A stretch of DNA of 64,000 nt. Origin: Chitinophaga pinensis. Its GTDB lineage: Bacteria > Bacteroidota > Bacteroidia > Chitinophagales > CAIOSU01. Shown here in pieces: positions 34,801 through 43,948 of this stretch. Positions within the stretch are counted from its first letter, which is position 1. Each line of letters opens with the position of its first letter. The stretch spans positions 1 through 64,000 of the forward strand of contig CAMDKI010000009.1 of assembly GCA_945901065.1 (NCBI GenBank), written 5' to 3'. Both the position numbers and the translations under genes were made by a program. Below the pieces are notes generated by a model. The model was not told the origin of the DNA. It saw only the letters and a list, made by a program, of their open reading frames with translations, and did no database searches.

Positions 34801-37560
34801 ACGAGTATAACCGCCTGCAACAGCTACCAGTGGAACGGGCAGACCTATACCCAGAGCGGGCAATACACCTTCCAGACCACCAACGCGGTTGGCTGCGACA
34901 GCACCGCCACGCTGAACCTCACCATCAACCGCAGCACCACCAGCAGTGCGAGCTTCACCGCTTGCGACAGCTACCAGTGGAACGGGCAGACCTACACCCA
35001 GAGCGGGCAGTACACTTTCCAAACCACCAACGCGGTGGGTTGCGATAGCACTGCTACGCTGAACCTCACCATCAACCGCAGTAGCACCAGCAGTACGAGC
35101 TTCACCGCCTGCAACAGCTACCAGTGGAACGGGCAGACCTACACCCAAAGCGGGCAGTACACCTTCCAAACCACCAACGCCGCGGGTTGCGACAGCACCG
35201 CCACGCTGAACCTGACCATCAACCGCACCGTTACCAGTACCGTTGCACAGACTATCTGCCCCGGCCAGAGCTTTGCGGGTTATACTGCCGCAGGAACCTA
35301 TGTTGATACCTTTACCGCCGCCAATGGCTGCGACAGTCTAAGAACGCTCAATCTGGCAGTAGGCCCTTACAACCAAGGGGTGGTTGATACAGCCATCTGC
35401 GCGGGCCAAAGCTACCTAGGCTACTCGGCAGCGGGCACTTACCGCGATACGTTTGCCACCCAGGGCTGCGACAGCATCAGGGTGCTTAACCTAACCATAC
35501 TGCAACCAACTACCAGCAGCACGAGCTTCACCGCCTGCAACAGCTTCCAGTGGAACGGGCAGACCTACACCCAAAGCGGGCAGTATACTTTCCAGACCAC
35601 CAACGCGGTGGGTTGCGACAGCACCGCCACGCTCGTGCTGACCATCAACCGCAGTAGCACCAGCAGCAACAGCTTCACCGCCTGCAACAGCTACCAGTGG
35701 AACGGGCAGACCTACACCCAGAGCGGGCAGTATACCTTCCAAACCACCAACGCGGTGGGTTGCGACAGCACCGCCACGCTGAACCTCACCATCAACCGCA
35801 GTAGCACCAGCAGCAACAGCTTCACCGCCTGCAACAGCTACCAGTGGAATGGGCAGACCTACACCCAGAGCGGGCAGTACACCTTCCAAACCACCAACGC
35901 CGTGGGTTGCGATAGCACCGCCACGCTGAACCTGACCATCAACCGCACCGTTACCAGTACCGTTGCACAGACTATCTGCCCCGGCCAGAGCTTTGCGGGC
36001 TATAGCATTGCAGGCACGTATGTGGATACCTTTACCGCCGCCAACGGCTGCGATAGCATACGCACGCTCAATTTAGCATTCCATGCCGCGCCAAGCACTG
36101 CGATAACGGGTACTTTGAATATTTGCACCGGGCAGACCACTACTTTGACAGCAGCAGGAAGCGGTACAGGCTACGAATGGAGCACAGGTGCCACTACCAA
36201 CTTTATAACGGTAACGCCGCTGCAAAATCAATCCTATGTTGTGACCGTAACCGATGGCAATGGATGCACCGCATCGGCCAGCAGTACCGTAACGGTCTCG
36301 CAAGCACCTGTGGCAGTAGTTACTGGCTTTCTGTCCATTTGCGAGGGAAGTGCAACGGCCCTTTCGGCACTGGGCACCGGCACGGCTTACCAATGGAGCA
36401 ATGGTGCAACCACGCAGACAATATTTGTTGGGCCTTTAAATAGCCAGGATTATTCCGTAACAGTATCAAACGGCAGTGGCTGTATCGCTGCCGATACGGT
36501 TACCGTGACCGTGCTGCCCAAACCGCAACTTCAGGTCAACGGTGGCGGAACGATATGCTTTGGGCAGACGGCCCTGCTGTCCGCAACAGGTGGCGCAGCC
36601 TATACTTGGTCTACCGGCGATACTGCTGCCCTGGTATCCGTTTCGCCTTCGCAAACAACAAACTACTCCGTTACGGCCACCAATGCCATTGGTTGTAGCG
36701 ATACCGCGGACGTAACCGTAAATGTTGCATCTTCATCATCTGCAGCAGACACCCTAACCACCTGCAGCGCATACCAGTGGAACGGGCAGACCTACACCCA
36801 GAGCGGGCAATACACCTTCCAGACCACCAACGCCGCAGGTTGCGACAGTATCACCACGCTCGTGCTGACCGTGCTGCCGGGCTCCGTTGATACCGCGTAT
36901 TATAACCTGTGCACTGGCAATAGCTTGGTTGCAGGAACCGATACCTTTATTGCGGGCGGCGTATATGCCGATACCCTTGTTTCCGTTGGTGGGTGCGACA
37001 GCATCCTGGTTTCCATAATCAGCGAAAGCCCAGCCATTGCCGCGCTGGACAGCATTTATGGCCCGCAGGTGGTAGATACCTTGCAGGATTACGCCTACTT
37101 CGTACCGATGGACCCCGCGGCCACTTATTACGACTGGTATAGCCCATGTGCCTCGGTGGTGTTTGGCCAGGGCACCAATGCCGTGAACGTGGAGTGGGAC
37201 GGAACCGATACCTGCACCCTGTACGTTGCGGTGGGCAATAGCGGCTGCGCCGATACTGTATCGCTTACGGTGTACGTACTGGGCGCCACGGGCATAGCGG
37301 AGCTGCTGACCGAGGACCGTTTGGCACTGTACCCCAACCCTACAAGCGGCTTGGCAACGCTATCTTGGGGCGCGCCCCTGATCAAGCTCCCTACCGTTTA
37401 CCTGGTGGATGCACTCGGTAAAAAGCTCACGGTGCCGATTGACTGCCGCCCCGACGGCTGCGGTATCGACACCCGGGGCATTGCGGCAGGGGTATACCAA
37501 GTAGTGATAACCCATGACGACAGTAATGCCGTATTGAAACTAGTAAAGAGCTTTGACTAG
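31804..37560 (+). CDS. Giant FG-GAP / PKD-like repeat cell-surface protein (T9SS cargo), paralogue 1
   Basis: This protein of about 1,918 residues has the signal peptide MKRFILSLLLLATCAVGFAQ. Then come an IPT/TIG domain (about 25-100), seven FG-GAP/VCBS repeats of about 60 residues, each with GDLDGDGKPDL (possible Ca2+ loops), a second TIG domain, four PKD/Ig-like repeats (TASGGASYNWSTGA), eight 49-residue repeats (TACNSYQWNGQTYTQSGQYT), further Ig-like repeats, and a terminal T9SS sorting domain (LALYPNPTSGLATLSWGAPL). It is predicted to be an adhesin displayed or secreted by the T9SS. GTG 31792 is an alternative start. Base composition is visibly GC-richer than the neighbours. Confidence 0.85.
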   Translation: MKRFILSLLLLATCAVGFAQAPRITSFTPTAAKPGDVVTLTGTGFNATAANNVVFFGATRATVTAASATSVTVAVPTGATYAPINLLNTGSVLACASLSNFNPIYAPAKNNITASDFLPNVDFANGGGPFSVAIGDLDGDGKPDLAVANFNSDNVSVYRNTSASGSIAAGSFAPKVDFATEVQPRSVAIGDLDGDGKPDLVVANASSDNISVLRNTSASGSITAGSFAPKVNFANGLRPTSVAIGDLDGDGKPDLVVVNESSNTVSVLRNTSSSGSITAGSFAPQVDFATGNTPRSVAIGDLDGDGKPDLAVANLFSSNVSVYRNTSSSGSITAGSFAPAVDFATSVGPVSLAIGDLDGDGKPDLAVANSSSISVSVLRNTSSSGSITAGSFAPIVNFATGFGPRSLAIGDLDGDGKPDLAVTNEYSNTVSVLRNTSASGNITAGSFAPKVDFATGVEPYSVAIGDLDGDGKPDLAVGNLNSSNVSVLRNADIVSPLPAITSFTPTSGCALTSSVTITGTNFTGATAVSIGGTAATSFTVNSATQITATVGTGTTGTIQVTTPSGTGVSSGTFTVNTLTTSITGNNTICSGASSIFTASGGVSYLWSTGASTAAITVTTAGTYTVTATSASGCTATADRTLTVNTSPTASIAGNNTICSGASSTFTASGGASYAWSTGAGTAAITVTTVGTYTVTVTNASGCTATANRTLTVNASPTASIAGNNTICSGGSSTFTASGGASYNWSTGASTAAITVTTAGTYTVTVTNASGCTATADRTLTVNASPTASIAGNNTICSGGSSTFTASGGASYNWSTGASTAAITVTTAGTYTVTVTSASGCTATADRTLTVNPISNSVTNQTACNSFTWNGNTYTQSGQYTFQSTNGVGCDSTATLNLTINRTVTSTVAQTICPGQSFAGYTAAGTYVDTFTAANGCDSIRTLNLAVGPYNQGVVDTAICAGQSYLGYSAAGTYRDTFATQGCDSIRVLNLTILQPTTSSTSITACNSYQWNGQTYTQSGQYTFQTTNAVGCDSTATLNLTINRSTTSSASFTACDSYQWNGQTYTQSGQYTFQTTNAVGCDSTATLNLTINRSSTSSTSFTACNSYQWNGQTYTQSGQYTFQTTNAAGCDSTATLNLTINRTVTSTVAQTICPGQSFAGYTAAGTYVDTFTAANGCDSLRTLNLAVGPYNQGVVDTAICAGQSYLGYSAAGTYRDTFATQGCDSIRVLNLTILQPTTSSTSFTACNSFQWNGQTYTQSGQYTFQTTNAVGCDSTATLVLTINRSSTSSNSFTACNSYQWNGQTYTQSGQYTFQTTNAVGCDSTATLNLTINRSSTSSNSFTACNSYQWNGQTYTQSGQYTFQTTNAVGCDSTATLNLTINRTVTSTVAQTICPGQSFAGYSIAGTYVDTFTAANGCDSIRTLNLAFHAAPSTAITGTLNICTGQTTTLTAAGSGTGYEWSTGATTNFITVTPLQNQSYVVTVTDGNGCTASASSTVTVSQAPVAVVTGFLSICEGSATALSALGTGTAYQWSNGATTQTIFVGPLNSQDYSVTVSNGSGCIAADTVTVTVLPKPQLQVNGGGTICFGQTALLSATGGAAYTWSTGDTAALVSVSPSQTTNYSVTATNAIGCSDTADVTVNVASSSSAADTLTTCSAYQWNGQTYTQSGQYTFQTTNAAGCDSITTLVLTVLPGSVDTAYYNLCTGNSLVAGTDTFIAGGVYADTLVSVGGCDSILVSIISESPAIAALDSIYGPQVVDTLQDYAYFVPMDPAATYYDWYSPCASVVFGQGTNAVNVEWDGTDTCTLYVAVGNSGCADTVSLTVYVLGATGIAELLTEDRLALYPNPTSGLATLSWGAPLIKLPTVYLVDALGKKLTVPIDCRPDGCGIDTRGIAAGVYQVVITHDDSNAVLKLVKSFD
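34501..36060 (+). repeat. Nested tandem repeats inside paralogue 1
   Basis: The AACCGCACCGTTACCAG boundary recurs at 34501, 35221 and 35941, exactly 720 bases apart. Each 720-base unit contains three 147-base units (for instance TACCAGTGG at 34825, 34972 and 35119) plus about 279 bases of a second module. Reading frame is preserved (240 and 49 codons). Near-identical DNA makes this prone to recombination. Confidence 0.9.
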
Positions 37561-37582
37561 AAACATAGCCCTTACCCAATAA

Positions 37583-37634
37583 CATACGTAGATATACTTT
37601 TGCTACAGGGGGGTGGAGTAATTTGTCATATTTA
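37583..37634 (+). promoter_or_regulatory. Putative promoter region with poly-G tract upstream of paralogue 2
   Basis: The -33-like TTTTG (37598-37602), a run of six G and then TAATTTG (37619-37625) lie before the second giant gene. A second copy of the same sequence, with seven G, occurs at 42842-42889 downstream of that gene. Exact promoter function is inferred. Confidence 0.45.
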
Positions 37635-37667
37635 CAGTGCAAAAAACATACAAAACCGCCGCATCAT

Positions 37668-40600
37668 ATGAAACGCCTCATCCTATCCCTCTTATTGCTT
37701 GCCAGCTTTACCAGTGGTTTTGCGCAGGTGCCCAGCATCACCTTCTTTACCCCTGCTGCGGCCAAACCCGGCGATGTGGTAACCCTTACCGGCACGGGCT
37801 TTAATGCCACGGCCGCCAACAACTTGGTGTTTTTTGGGGCAACCCGGGCCACGGTAACGGCGGCCAGTGCCACCAGCGTTACGGTAACGGTACCCGCCGG
37901 TGCCACCTATGCGCCCATTACCCTGCTCAACACCGGTAGCGTGCTGGCTTGCGCTAGCCTAAGCAACTTTAACCCCATTTACGCCCCTGCCAAAACCAAC
38001 ATTACCGCAAGCGATTTTCTGCCCAAAGTGGATTTTGCAACGGGAACGAATCCGTATTCAGTTGCCATAGGCGACCTGGACGGGGATGGCAAGCCCGATC
38101 TGGCGGTGGCGAATATTGTATCCAACACCGTTTCGGTATTGCGCAATACCTCTGCCAGCGGCAGCATCGCCGCGGGCAGCTTTGCCCCCAAAGTGGATTT
38201 TGCAACTGGAGCGTCACCGAATTCAGTTGCCATGGGCGACCTGGACGGGGACGGCAAGCCCGACCTGGCGGTGGCAAATGTTAATTCCAACAACGTTTCG
38301 GTACTACGCAACACCTCCTCCGTGGGCAGCATCACCGCGGGCAGTTTTGCCCCCAAAGTGGATTTTGCAACGGGAGCGTTACCGAATTCAGTTGCCATAG
38401 GCGACCTGGACGGGGACGGCAAGCATGACCTAGCTGTGTCGAATATTAATTCCAACAACGTTTCGGTATTGCGCAACACCTCTTCAGCGGGCAGTATCAC
38501 CGCGGGCAGCTTTGCCCCTAAAGTGGATTTTGCAACGGGGGTGCAACCATATTCAGTTACCATAGGCGACCTGGACGGGGACGGCAAGCCCGACCTGGCG
38601 GCGGCAAATAGTGTATCCAACACCGTTTCGGTATTGCGCAACACCTCTGGCAGCGGCAGCATCACCGCGGGCAGCTTTGCCCCCAAAGTCGATTTTGCAA
38701 CGGGAATAAATCCGCTTTCAGTTGCCATAGGCGACCTCGACGGGGACGGCAAGCCCGATCTGGCGTTGGCTAATGGTGGTTCCAACACCGTTTCGGTATA
38801 TCGCAACACCTCTACAAGCGGCAGCATCACCGCGGGCAGCTTTGCCCCCAAAGTGGATTTTGCAACGGGAGGGGGCCCGTGGTCAGTTGCCATAGGCGAC
38901 CTGGACGGGGACAGCAAGCCCGACCTAGCGGTGGCGAATTCTTTTTCTTCCGACAACGTTTCGGTATTGCGCAACACCTCTTCCAGCGGCAGCATCACCG
39001 CGGGCAGCTTTGCCCCCAAAGTGGATTTTGCAACGGGAGTGGAACCATATTCGGTTGCCATAGGCGACCTGGACGGAGACGGCAAGCCCGATCTGGCGGT
39101 GGCGAATATTGGTTCAAACACCGTTTCTGTATTGCGCAATGCTGATATTATACCAAGCCCAGCCATAACCTCCTTCACACCCGCCTCGGGCTGTGCTGGC
39201 ACGGCCACGGTAACCATAACCGGCACAAACCTTACCGGGGCAACGGCGGTAAGCATAGGCGGCACGGCGGCCAGCTCGTTCACGGTTAACTCCGCCACGC
39301 AGATAACCGCCACCGTGGGCACCGGCACCACCGGCACCATACGGGTTACTACACCTTCGGGCACCGGGGTAAGCAACGGCAGTTTTACTGTGCTACCGGC
39401 ACTTGCCGCCCCGTTAGCGGGCAGCAACAGCCCGGTAACGGCGGGGGGCAGCATCAACCTAACGGCCTCCGCCATTGCCGGGGCAACCTACTCGTGGACG
39501 GGGCCCAACGGATTTACCTCTTCACAACAAAACCCCGTTGTAACCAATGCCACACAGGCAAACGCGGGCACCTACACCGTGGTGGCAACCGTAAACGGCT
39601 GCAGGAGCAGCGGTTTCAGTACCGTGGTAGCGGTGGGCCCAACAAGCGGCGGTTCTTGCAATCCCAACCTTAATACGCCATTAGGTTCAATAATCCCAAA
39701 TGGCACTGTTTTACCGGTTATTACGCCTAATGTAAATTACAACGAGGCCATTAACTTCCGTAATTGGGACAGCGTTACCATTTCTGGTATCAGGCTTAAG
39801 ATAGAATACTTGGTTATAGATAGTATCATCAATCTACCATGTGGTATCGGTTGGGCTACCAGCCAAACGGGCAATAAGTTTTTGAACCAAGAATATGGAT
39901 GCATATACTTGAATGGCACTACCAACAATGCTGCAGGTCAGTACAATTTAAAAGTATATGTAAATGCAAAAGTAACCTTGCTACCTAATCCGGCTCCTTT
40001 CGAACTAAGTAGTTTCGGATTTTTTATGGCGGTGAGGGTTTGCAATACAGGTGGTAATTGTCCGGCAATTGACACTGCTCTAACAGGACTAATTACTACT
40101 TGCAATATAGGAGCTATTACCCTTCCTACGATCACCTCCTTCACGCCCGCCTCGGGCTGTGCTGGCACGGCCACGGTAACCATAACCGGCACAAAATTTA
40201 CCGGGGCAACAGCGGTAAGCATAGGCGGCACGGCTGCCACTTCTTTTACGGTGAACTCCGCCACTCAGATAACCGCCACCGTGGGCAGCGGCACTACCGG
40301 CACCATACGGGTTATCACACCTTCGGGCACTGCTACCAGTAGCAATGTTTTCACGGTACTGCCTATACCCGCCGCCCCGGTGGCGGGCAGCAACAGCCCG
40401 GTAACCGCGGGGGGCAGCATCAACCTCACGGCTTCTGCCGTAGCCGGGGCAACCTACTCATGGACGGGGCCAAACGGATTTGCCTCTACCCAGCAAAACC
40501 CCGTAATAACCAATGCCACCCTAGCAAACGCAGGAACCTACACCGTAGTAGCCACTGTAAACGGCTGCAGGAGCAGCGGTGCCAATACCAACGTGACTGT

Positions 40601-42785
40601 GGTAGTTATTGCTCCTACGATCACCTTCTTTACGCCCGCCTCGGGCTGCGCTGGCACGGCCACGGTAAGCATAACCGGCACAAACTTTACCGGTGCAACA
40701 GCCGTGAGCATAGGCGGCACGGCTGCCATTTCATTCACGGTCAACTCCGCCACGCAGATAACCGCCACCGTGGGCAGCGGCACTACCGGCACCATAAGGG
40801 TTACCACACCTTCGGGCATTGCGGTAAGCAGCGGTATTTTCACGGTTATACCGGTACCTGCCGCCCCAGTGGCGGGCAACAACAGCCCGGTAACCGCGGG
40901 GGGCAGCATCAACCTCACGGCCTCTGCCGTGGCCGGGGCAACCTATTCGTGGACGGGGCCAAACGGATTTACTTCGTCGCAACAAAACCCTATTGTAACC
41001 AATGCCACGCAGGCAAACTCGGGCACCTACACCGTGGTGGCAACCGTAAACGGCTGTGCGAGCAGTGGTGCCAGTACCACCGTTTCGGTAACTGCAAGCG
41101 GCGGTAACATACTTACCCTTTATATGGATACGGTAACCGGTATCACCGGGCAACAGGTAGTCGTAACGGTACGCGTAAAGAATTTTTCCCAAATCCTATC
41201 TGCACAAACCAGTTTGCAGTTCAACCCCGCGGTGCTCAGTTTCGTACAGGCAGAACAATTCGGCATCAGCAGCCTAGGCGGCGGAAGCTTCGGGACGACC
41301 CAAGTATCTAACGGTTTGTTAAACTTTGCGTGGAGCGACCCGCAGTTATTGGCAAGAACCCTTGCCGATGGCAGCGTTTTCTTCGCGCTGCGTTTCGACG
41401 TTGTGGGCACTGGCGGGCAGTTCAGCGCGGTGGACTTTACCAATACGCCCATACCGCAAGAATTCGTCGATGCCGGTTTTAACACTATAACCCCATACCA
41501 GCTAAACCCCGGCAGGGTTAATATTCCACTATCGGGCAACGTAACGGGCAGGATAGTTACCCCGACAGGTGCGGGCGTGCGCTCAGTTCAGGTGGATGCG
41601 CTGGGCCTTGCCAACTATACCGAGATTACCAACCCTAGCGGTAATTATGCCTTTACGCTGCCGCAAAACTCGCCGTACACCGTTACGCCGAGCAAAGCAA
41701 ACGATACCGTGGTCACCAATGGCGTAACCACGCTTGACGTGTTGCTCATACAGCGCCATATCCTTGGCTCGCAGTTACTTCCAACACCTTACAGAATCAT
41801 TGCCGCAGATGTGAATAGCTCATCTACCATTACCACGCTCGACGTGACCTTGGTAAATGCGCTTATTTTGGGCAACGTAACGAGCTTCCCGAACAGCAGG
41901 CTATGGTCGTTCGTTCCGAGCGACCATGTGTTTGCCAACCCGCAAAACCCGTTCCCTTACCCTGCTTCACGCACCTATGCCAACGTAACCAACCTGGCAA
42001 ACCAGGATTTCATAGGTATGAAACTGGGGGATGTGAACAACACCTACAACCCATCGGTGGCAAAGACCGCAGCCTCCGACTCGCTGGTGTTTTACCTGCC
42101 GCAATTGCAGGCCGAAACGGGTGATACCGTTTCTATCCCCGTCAAGACCCGGCTGTTCGACCAGGTATCGGGGTTCCAGATGGCATTCCTGTGGGACACA
42201 ACGGTGCTGCAGTACCTAGACTTGGCCGCCCTGCAGGGCGCCCTTCCGGTGAACGTGGGCGCGTCCAACGCATCGAATGGGGAGCTTTCCGTCAACTGGT
42301 TCGATATCAACGCCTCCTCCCTATCGCTTGACGACGACACCACGGTATTCGTGCTCCGCTTCAGGGTAAACGGTACACCTGGCAGCGAGACGCCGCTCAC
42401 GTTAACCTCCCTGCCGTCGTTGCCTATGGAAGCTTATGACGATACCTTGGGATTGCTCTCGGTAACTACCATAGCGGGCAAGCTCACGGTGCAGCAACAG
42501 ACATCGGTAAGGGAAGTTACCTTGCCGGACTTATCGATAACGGCCATGCCGAACCCTTACACTGATAAGCTAAACGTACACATCTATGGTAAATACCAAG
42601 GCGAGATAAAGCTACAGGTAAGCAACCTGTTGGGCCAGATTTCCGAGACCCGTTCGATTTACTTCGATGGCGCGGCCCAGTCCGTGCAGATGGGTGAGGG
42701 CTTGGCAGCGGGCACCTATTACATCAAGGTAACCGATGCCGCCGGACAGCTGCTCAACGTACTAAAGGTATTGAAGCAACAATAG
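37668..42785 (+). CDS. Giant FG-GAP / cohesin-dockerin-like cell-surface protein (T9SS cargo), paralogue 2
   Basis: This protein of about 1,705 residues opens like paralogue 1: signal peptide MKRLILSLLLLASFTSGFAQ, TIG domain, seven FG-GAP repeats, TIG. It then has TIG and Ig-like (SWTGPNGFTSSQQNP) repeats. The C-terminal part differs: a cohesin-like domain (ILTLYMDTVTGITGQQVVVTVRV), a CnaB/SdrD-like insert, a dockerin-like pair (TTLDVLLIQRHILG; DVNSSSTITTLDVTLVNALILG), a second cohesin-like domain (DTVSIPVKTRLFDQVSGFQMAFLW) and a T9SS sorting domain (ITAMPNPYTDKLNVHIYG). ATG 37668 begins the signal peptide. It follows paralogue 1 by 107 bases and is likely a tandem duplicate. Confidence 0.83.
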   Translation: MKRLILSLLLLASFTSGFAQVPSITFFTPAAAKPGDVVTLTGTGFNATAANNLVFFGATRATVTAASATSVTVTVPAGATYAPITLLNTGSVLACASLSNFNPIYAPAKTNITASDFLPKVDFATGTNPYSVAIGDLDGDGKPDLAVANIVSNTVSVLRNTSASGSIAAGSFAPKVDFATGASPNSVAMGDLDGDGKPDLAVANVNSNNVSVLRNTSSVGSITAGSFAPKVDFATGALPNSVAIGDLDGDGKHDLAVSNINSNNVSVLRNTSSAGSITAGSFAPKVDFATGVQPYSVTIGDLDGDGKPDLAAANSVSNTVSVLRNTSGSGSITAGSFAPKVDFATGINPLSVAIGDLDGDGKPDLALANGGSNTVSVYRNTSTSGSITAGSFAPKVDFATGGGPWSVAIGDLDGDSKPDLAVANSFSSDNVSVLRNTSSSGSITAGSFAPKVDFATGVEPYSVAIGDLDGDGKPDLAVANIGSNTVSVLRNADIIPSPAITSFTPASGCAGTATVTITGTNLTGATAVSIGGTAASSFTVNSATQITATVGTGTTGTIRVTTPSGTGVSNGSFTVLPALAAPLAGSNSPVTAGGSINLTASAIAGATYSWTGPNGFTSSQQNPVVTNATQANAGTYTVVATVNGCRSSGFSTVVAVGPTSGGSCNPNLNTPLGSIIPNGTVLPVITPNVNYNEAINFRNWDSVTISGIRLKIEYLVIDSIINLPCGIGWATSQTGNKFLNQEYGCIYLNGTTNNAAGQYNLKVYVNAKVTLLPNPAPFELSSFGFFMAVRVCNTGGNCPAIDTALTGLITTCNIGAITLPTITSFTPASGCAGTATVTITGTKFTGATAVSIGGTAATSFTVNSATQITATVGSGTTGTIRVITPSGTATSSNVFTVLPIPAAPVAGSNSPVTAGGSINLTASAVAGATYSWTGPNGFASTQQNPVITNATLANAGTYTVVATVNGCRSSGANTNVTVVVIAPTITFFTPASGCAGTATVSITGTNFTGATAVSIGGTAAISFTVNSATQITATVGSGTTGTIRVTTPSGIAVSSGIFTVIPVPAAPVAGNNSPVTAGGSINLTASAVAGATYSWTGPNGFTSSQQNPIVTNATQANSGTYTVVATVNGCASSGASTTVSVTASGGNILTLYMDTVTGITGQQVVVTVRVKNFSQILSAQTSLQFNPAVLSFVQAEQFGISSLGGGSFGTTQVSNGLLNFAWSDPQLLARTLADGSVFFALRFDVVGTGGQFSAVDFTNTPIPQEFVDAGFNTITPYQLNPGRVNIPLSGNVTGRIVTPTGAGVRSVQVDALGLANYTEITNPSGNYAFTLPQNSPYTVTPSKANDTVVTNGVTTLDVLLIQRHILGSQLLPTPYRIIAADVNSSSTITTLDVTLVNALILGNVTSFPNSRLWSFVPSDHVFANPQNPFPYPASRTYANVTNLANQDFIGMKLGDVNNTYNPSVAKTAASDSLVFYLPQLQAETGDTVSIPVKTRLFDQVSGFQMAFLWDTTVLQYLDLAALQGALPVNVGASNASNGELSVNWFDINASSLSLDDDTTVFVLRFRVNGTPGSETPLTLTSLPSLPMEAYDDTLGLLSVTTIAGKLTVQQQTSVREVTLPDLSITAMPNPYTDKLNVHIYGKYQGEIKLQVSNLLGQISETRSIYFDGAAQSVQMGEGLAAGTYYIKVTDAAGQLLNVLKVLKQQ

Positions 42786-42841
42786 GCCGATGGCGGCACC
42801 TTGGGTACCGCCACCGGGGCCAAAACCATGCAAACCAGATA

Positions 42842-42889
42842 TATACGTACATATACTTATGCTACAGGGGGGGTAATTTGTTATATTTG
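42842..42889 (+). promoter_or_regulatory. Orphan copy of the paralogue promoter region
   Basis: This segment matches 37584-37634 apart from a 4-base gap and a few substitutions. It has TTATG (42857-42861), seven G, and a perfect -7 element TATATTTG (42882-42889) 20 bases after it. No adhesin gene follows; the IS30 element starts 24 bases later. It looks like the upstream region of a lost third gene. Confidence 0.5.
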
Positions 42890-42914
42890 GGCTGCGGTTT
42901 TGTTTACGCCGAAT

Positions 42915-43883
42915 TCAAGTCACAAGTGCGACATTTAAATGCTGGTTAAAGAAATGAATAGGTTTCTGAAAGTTAATCTTTTTTCTCGGTCTGTGGTTTA
43001 GTTGTTTTTGCCATTGTGAGATTGTTTGGTCAGATATTAGGTTTAGGTCAGTTTTTCTATTTGCAAACTGTCTGATAAGGCCGTTCTGGTTTTCATTGCA
43101 CCCCCTTTGCCAAGAGCTGTAAGGGTCGGCAAAATACCAGTCTACGTTTAATTCCCTGGCTATGTTCTGGTGGTTTACGAACTCTGTCCCGTTGTCAGTG
43201 GTAATGGTTTTGATACTGGCTTTTAAAGGGCTTAGCGTATCTATCATTGCACGTTCTACCGAGGCAGCGGATTTGTCGGGTATCTTCCTGATAAAATTAA
43301 AAAGGCTTTTACGGTCAGTAATGGTAAGCAAGTAGCCGTTAGTACACTTCATAAGATCCGCTTCTAAATCCCCCACACGCTCTTGCCGCTCAACTACCCC
43401 AGGCCTTTGATCTATGGATGTTTTGTTCTTGATGATAGACCTGGCTTGCTTGTCCAGCCGCCGTTTCCTTCGTTTACGGTGGTGCCTGCGTAGCAGGTGC
43501 AGGTATTCCCGGCCACATTCGTAAAGCCAAAGGTAAATGGCTTCTGTTGACAGCATGGGTATATCCCTTTGTTTACAGACGGTAGCTATCTGTTCGGGGC
43601 TCCAGGCATGTTTTAGCAGCCAGATAATCCTACGCCCTATGGCATAGCCGATTTTCTTATAACGGGGCCGCAATTCCTGCCTCTTGGAGCCCAGGCCCTG
43701 TGCAAAATCCGCCTTATAAACGTTACCTTTGGATTGCCGCTTGGCATTGCGGTTTATCTCGCGATATACCGTACTCCTGTCGATATTAAGCTGCTCCGCA
43801 ATGGCTGGTTTGGATAGCCCTGCCTCCAGCAAGGCCTCCAACCGGTGCCTTTGCCCGATACCGAGGTGTGAATATTTTGTCAT
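42915..43883 (-). CDS. IS30-family transposase
   Basis: This 322-residue protein starts at ATG 43883. The N-terminal helix-turn-helix is HLGIGQRHRLEALLEAGLSKPAIAEQLNIDRSTVYREINRN. The DDE catalytic residues are in VGDLEADLM, TTDNGTEFVNHQ and WQRGCNENQNGLIRQF, with the IS30 signature spacing. The last codons and stop overlap the left inverted repeat, as is usual for compact IS elements. A frame continues upstream to 43910 but with weak start codons. The gene is intact and may still be active. Confidence 0.93.
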   Translation of the reverse strand: MTKYSHLGIGQRHRLEALLEAGLSKPAIAEQLNIDRSTVYREINRNAKRQSKGNVYKADFAQGLGSKRQELRPRYKKIGYAIGRRIIWLLKHAWSPEQIATVCKQRDIPMLSTEAIYLWLYECGREYLHLLRRHHRKRRKRRLDKQARSIIKNKTSIDQRPGVVERQERVGDLEADLMKCTNGYLLTITDRKSLFNFIRKIPDKSAASVERAMIDTLSPLKASIKTITTDNGTEFVNHQNIARELNVDWYFADPYSSWQRGCNENQNGLIRQFANRKTDLNLISDQTISQWQKQLNHRPRKKINFQKPIHFFNQHLNVALVT

Positions 43884-43910
43884 AAGCAACACTAATATTC
43901 GCATTATCAA

Positions 43911-43948
43911 CCAAATTATCGCAGGTTTTAAAACCTGCGATAATTTGG
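43911..43948. repeat. Perfect 38-bp palindrome inside the IS end
   Basis: CCAAATTATCGCAGGTTTT at 43911-43929 is followed at once by its exact complement at 43930-43948. It lies between the transposase start and the right inverted repeat. It may protect the transposase gene from read-through or block translation of transcripts entering from outside. Confidence 0.85.

Noticed and set aside
34501-36060. Regular repeats that might be taken for a CRISPR array.
   Set aside because: Units are 147 and 720 bases, in frame inside a coding gene, with no spacers and no cas genes.
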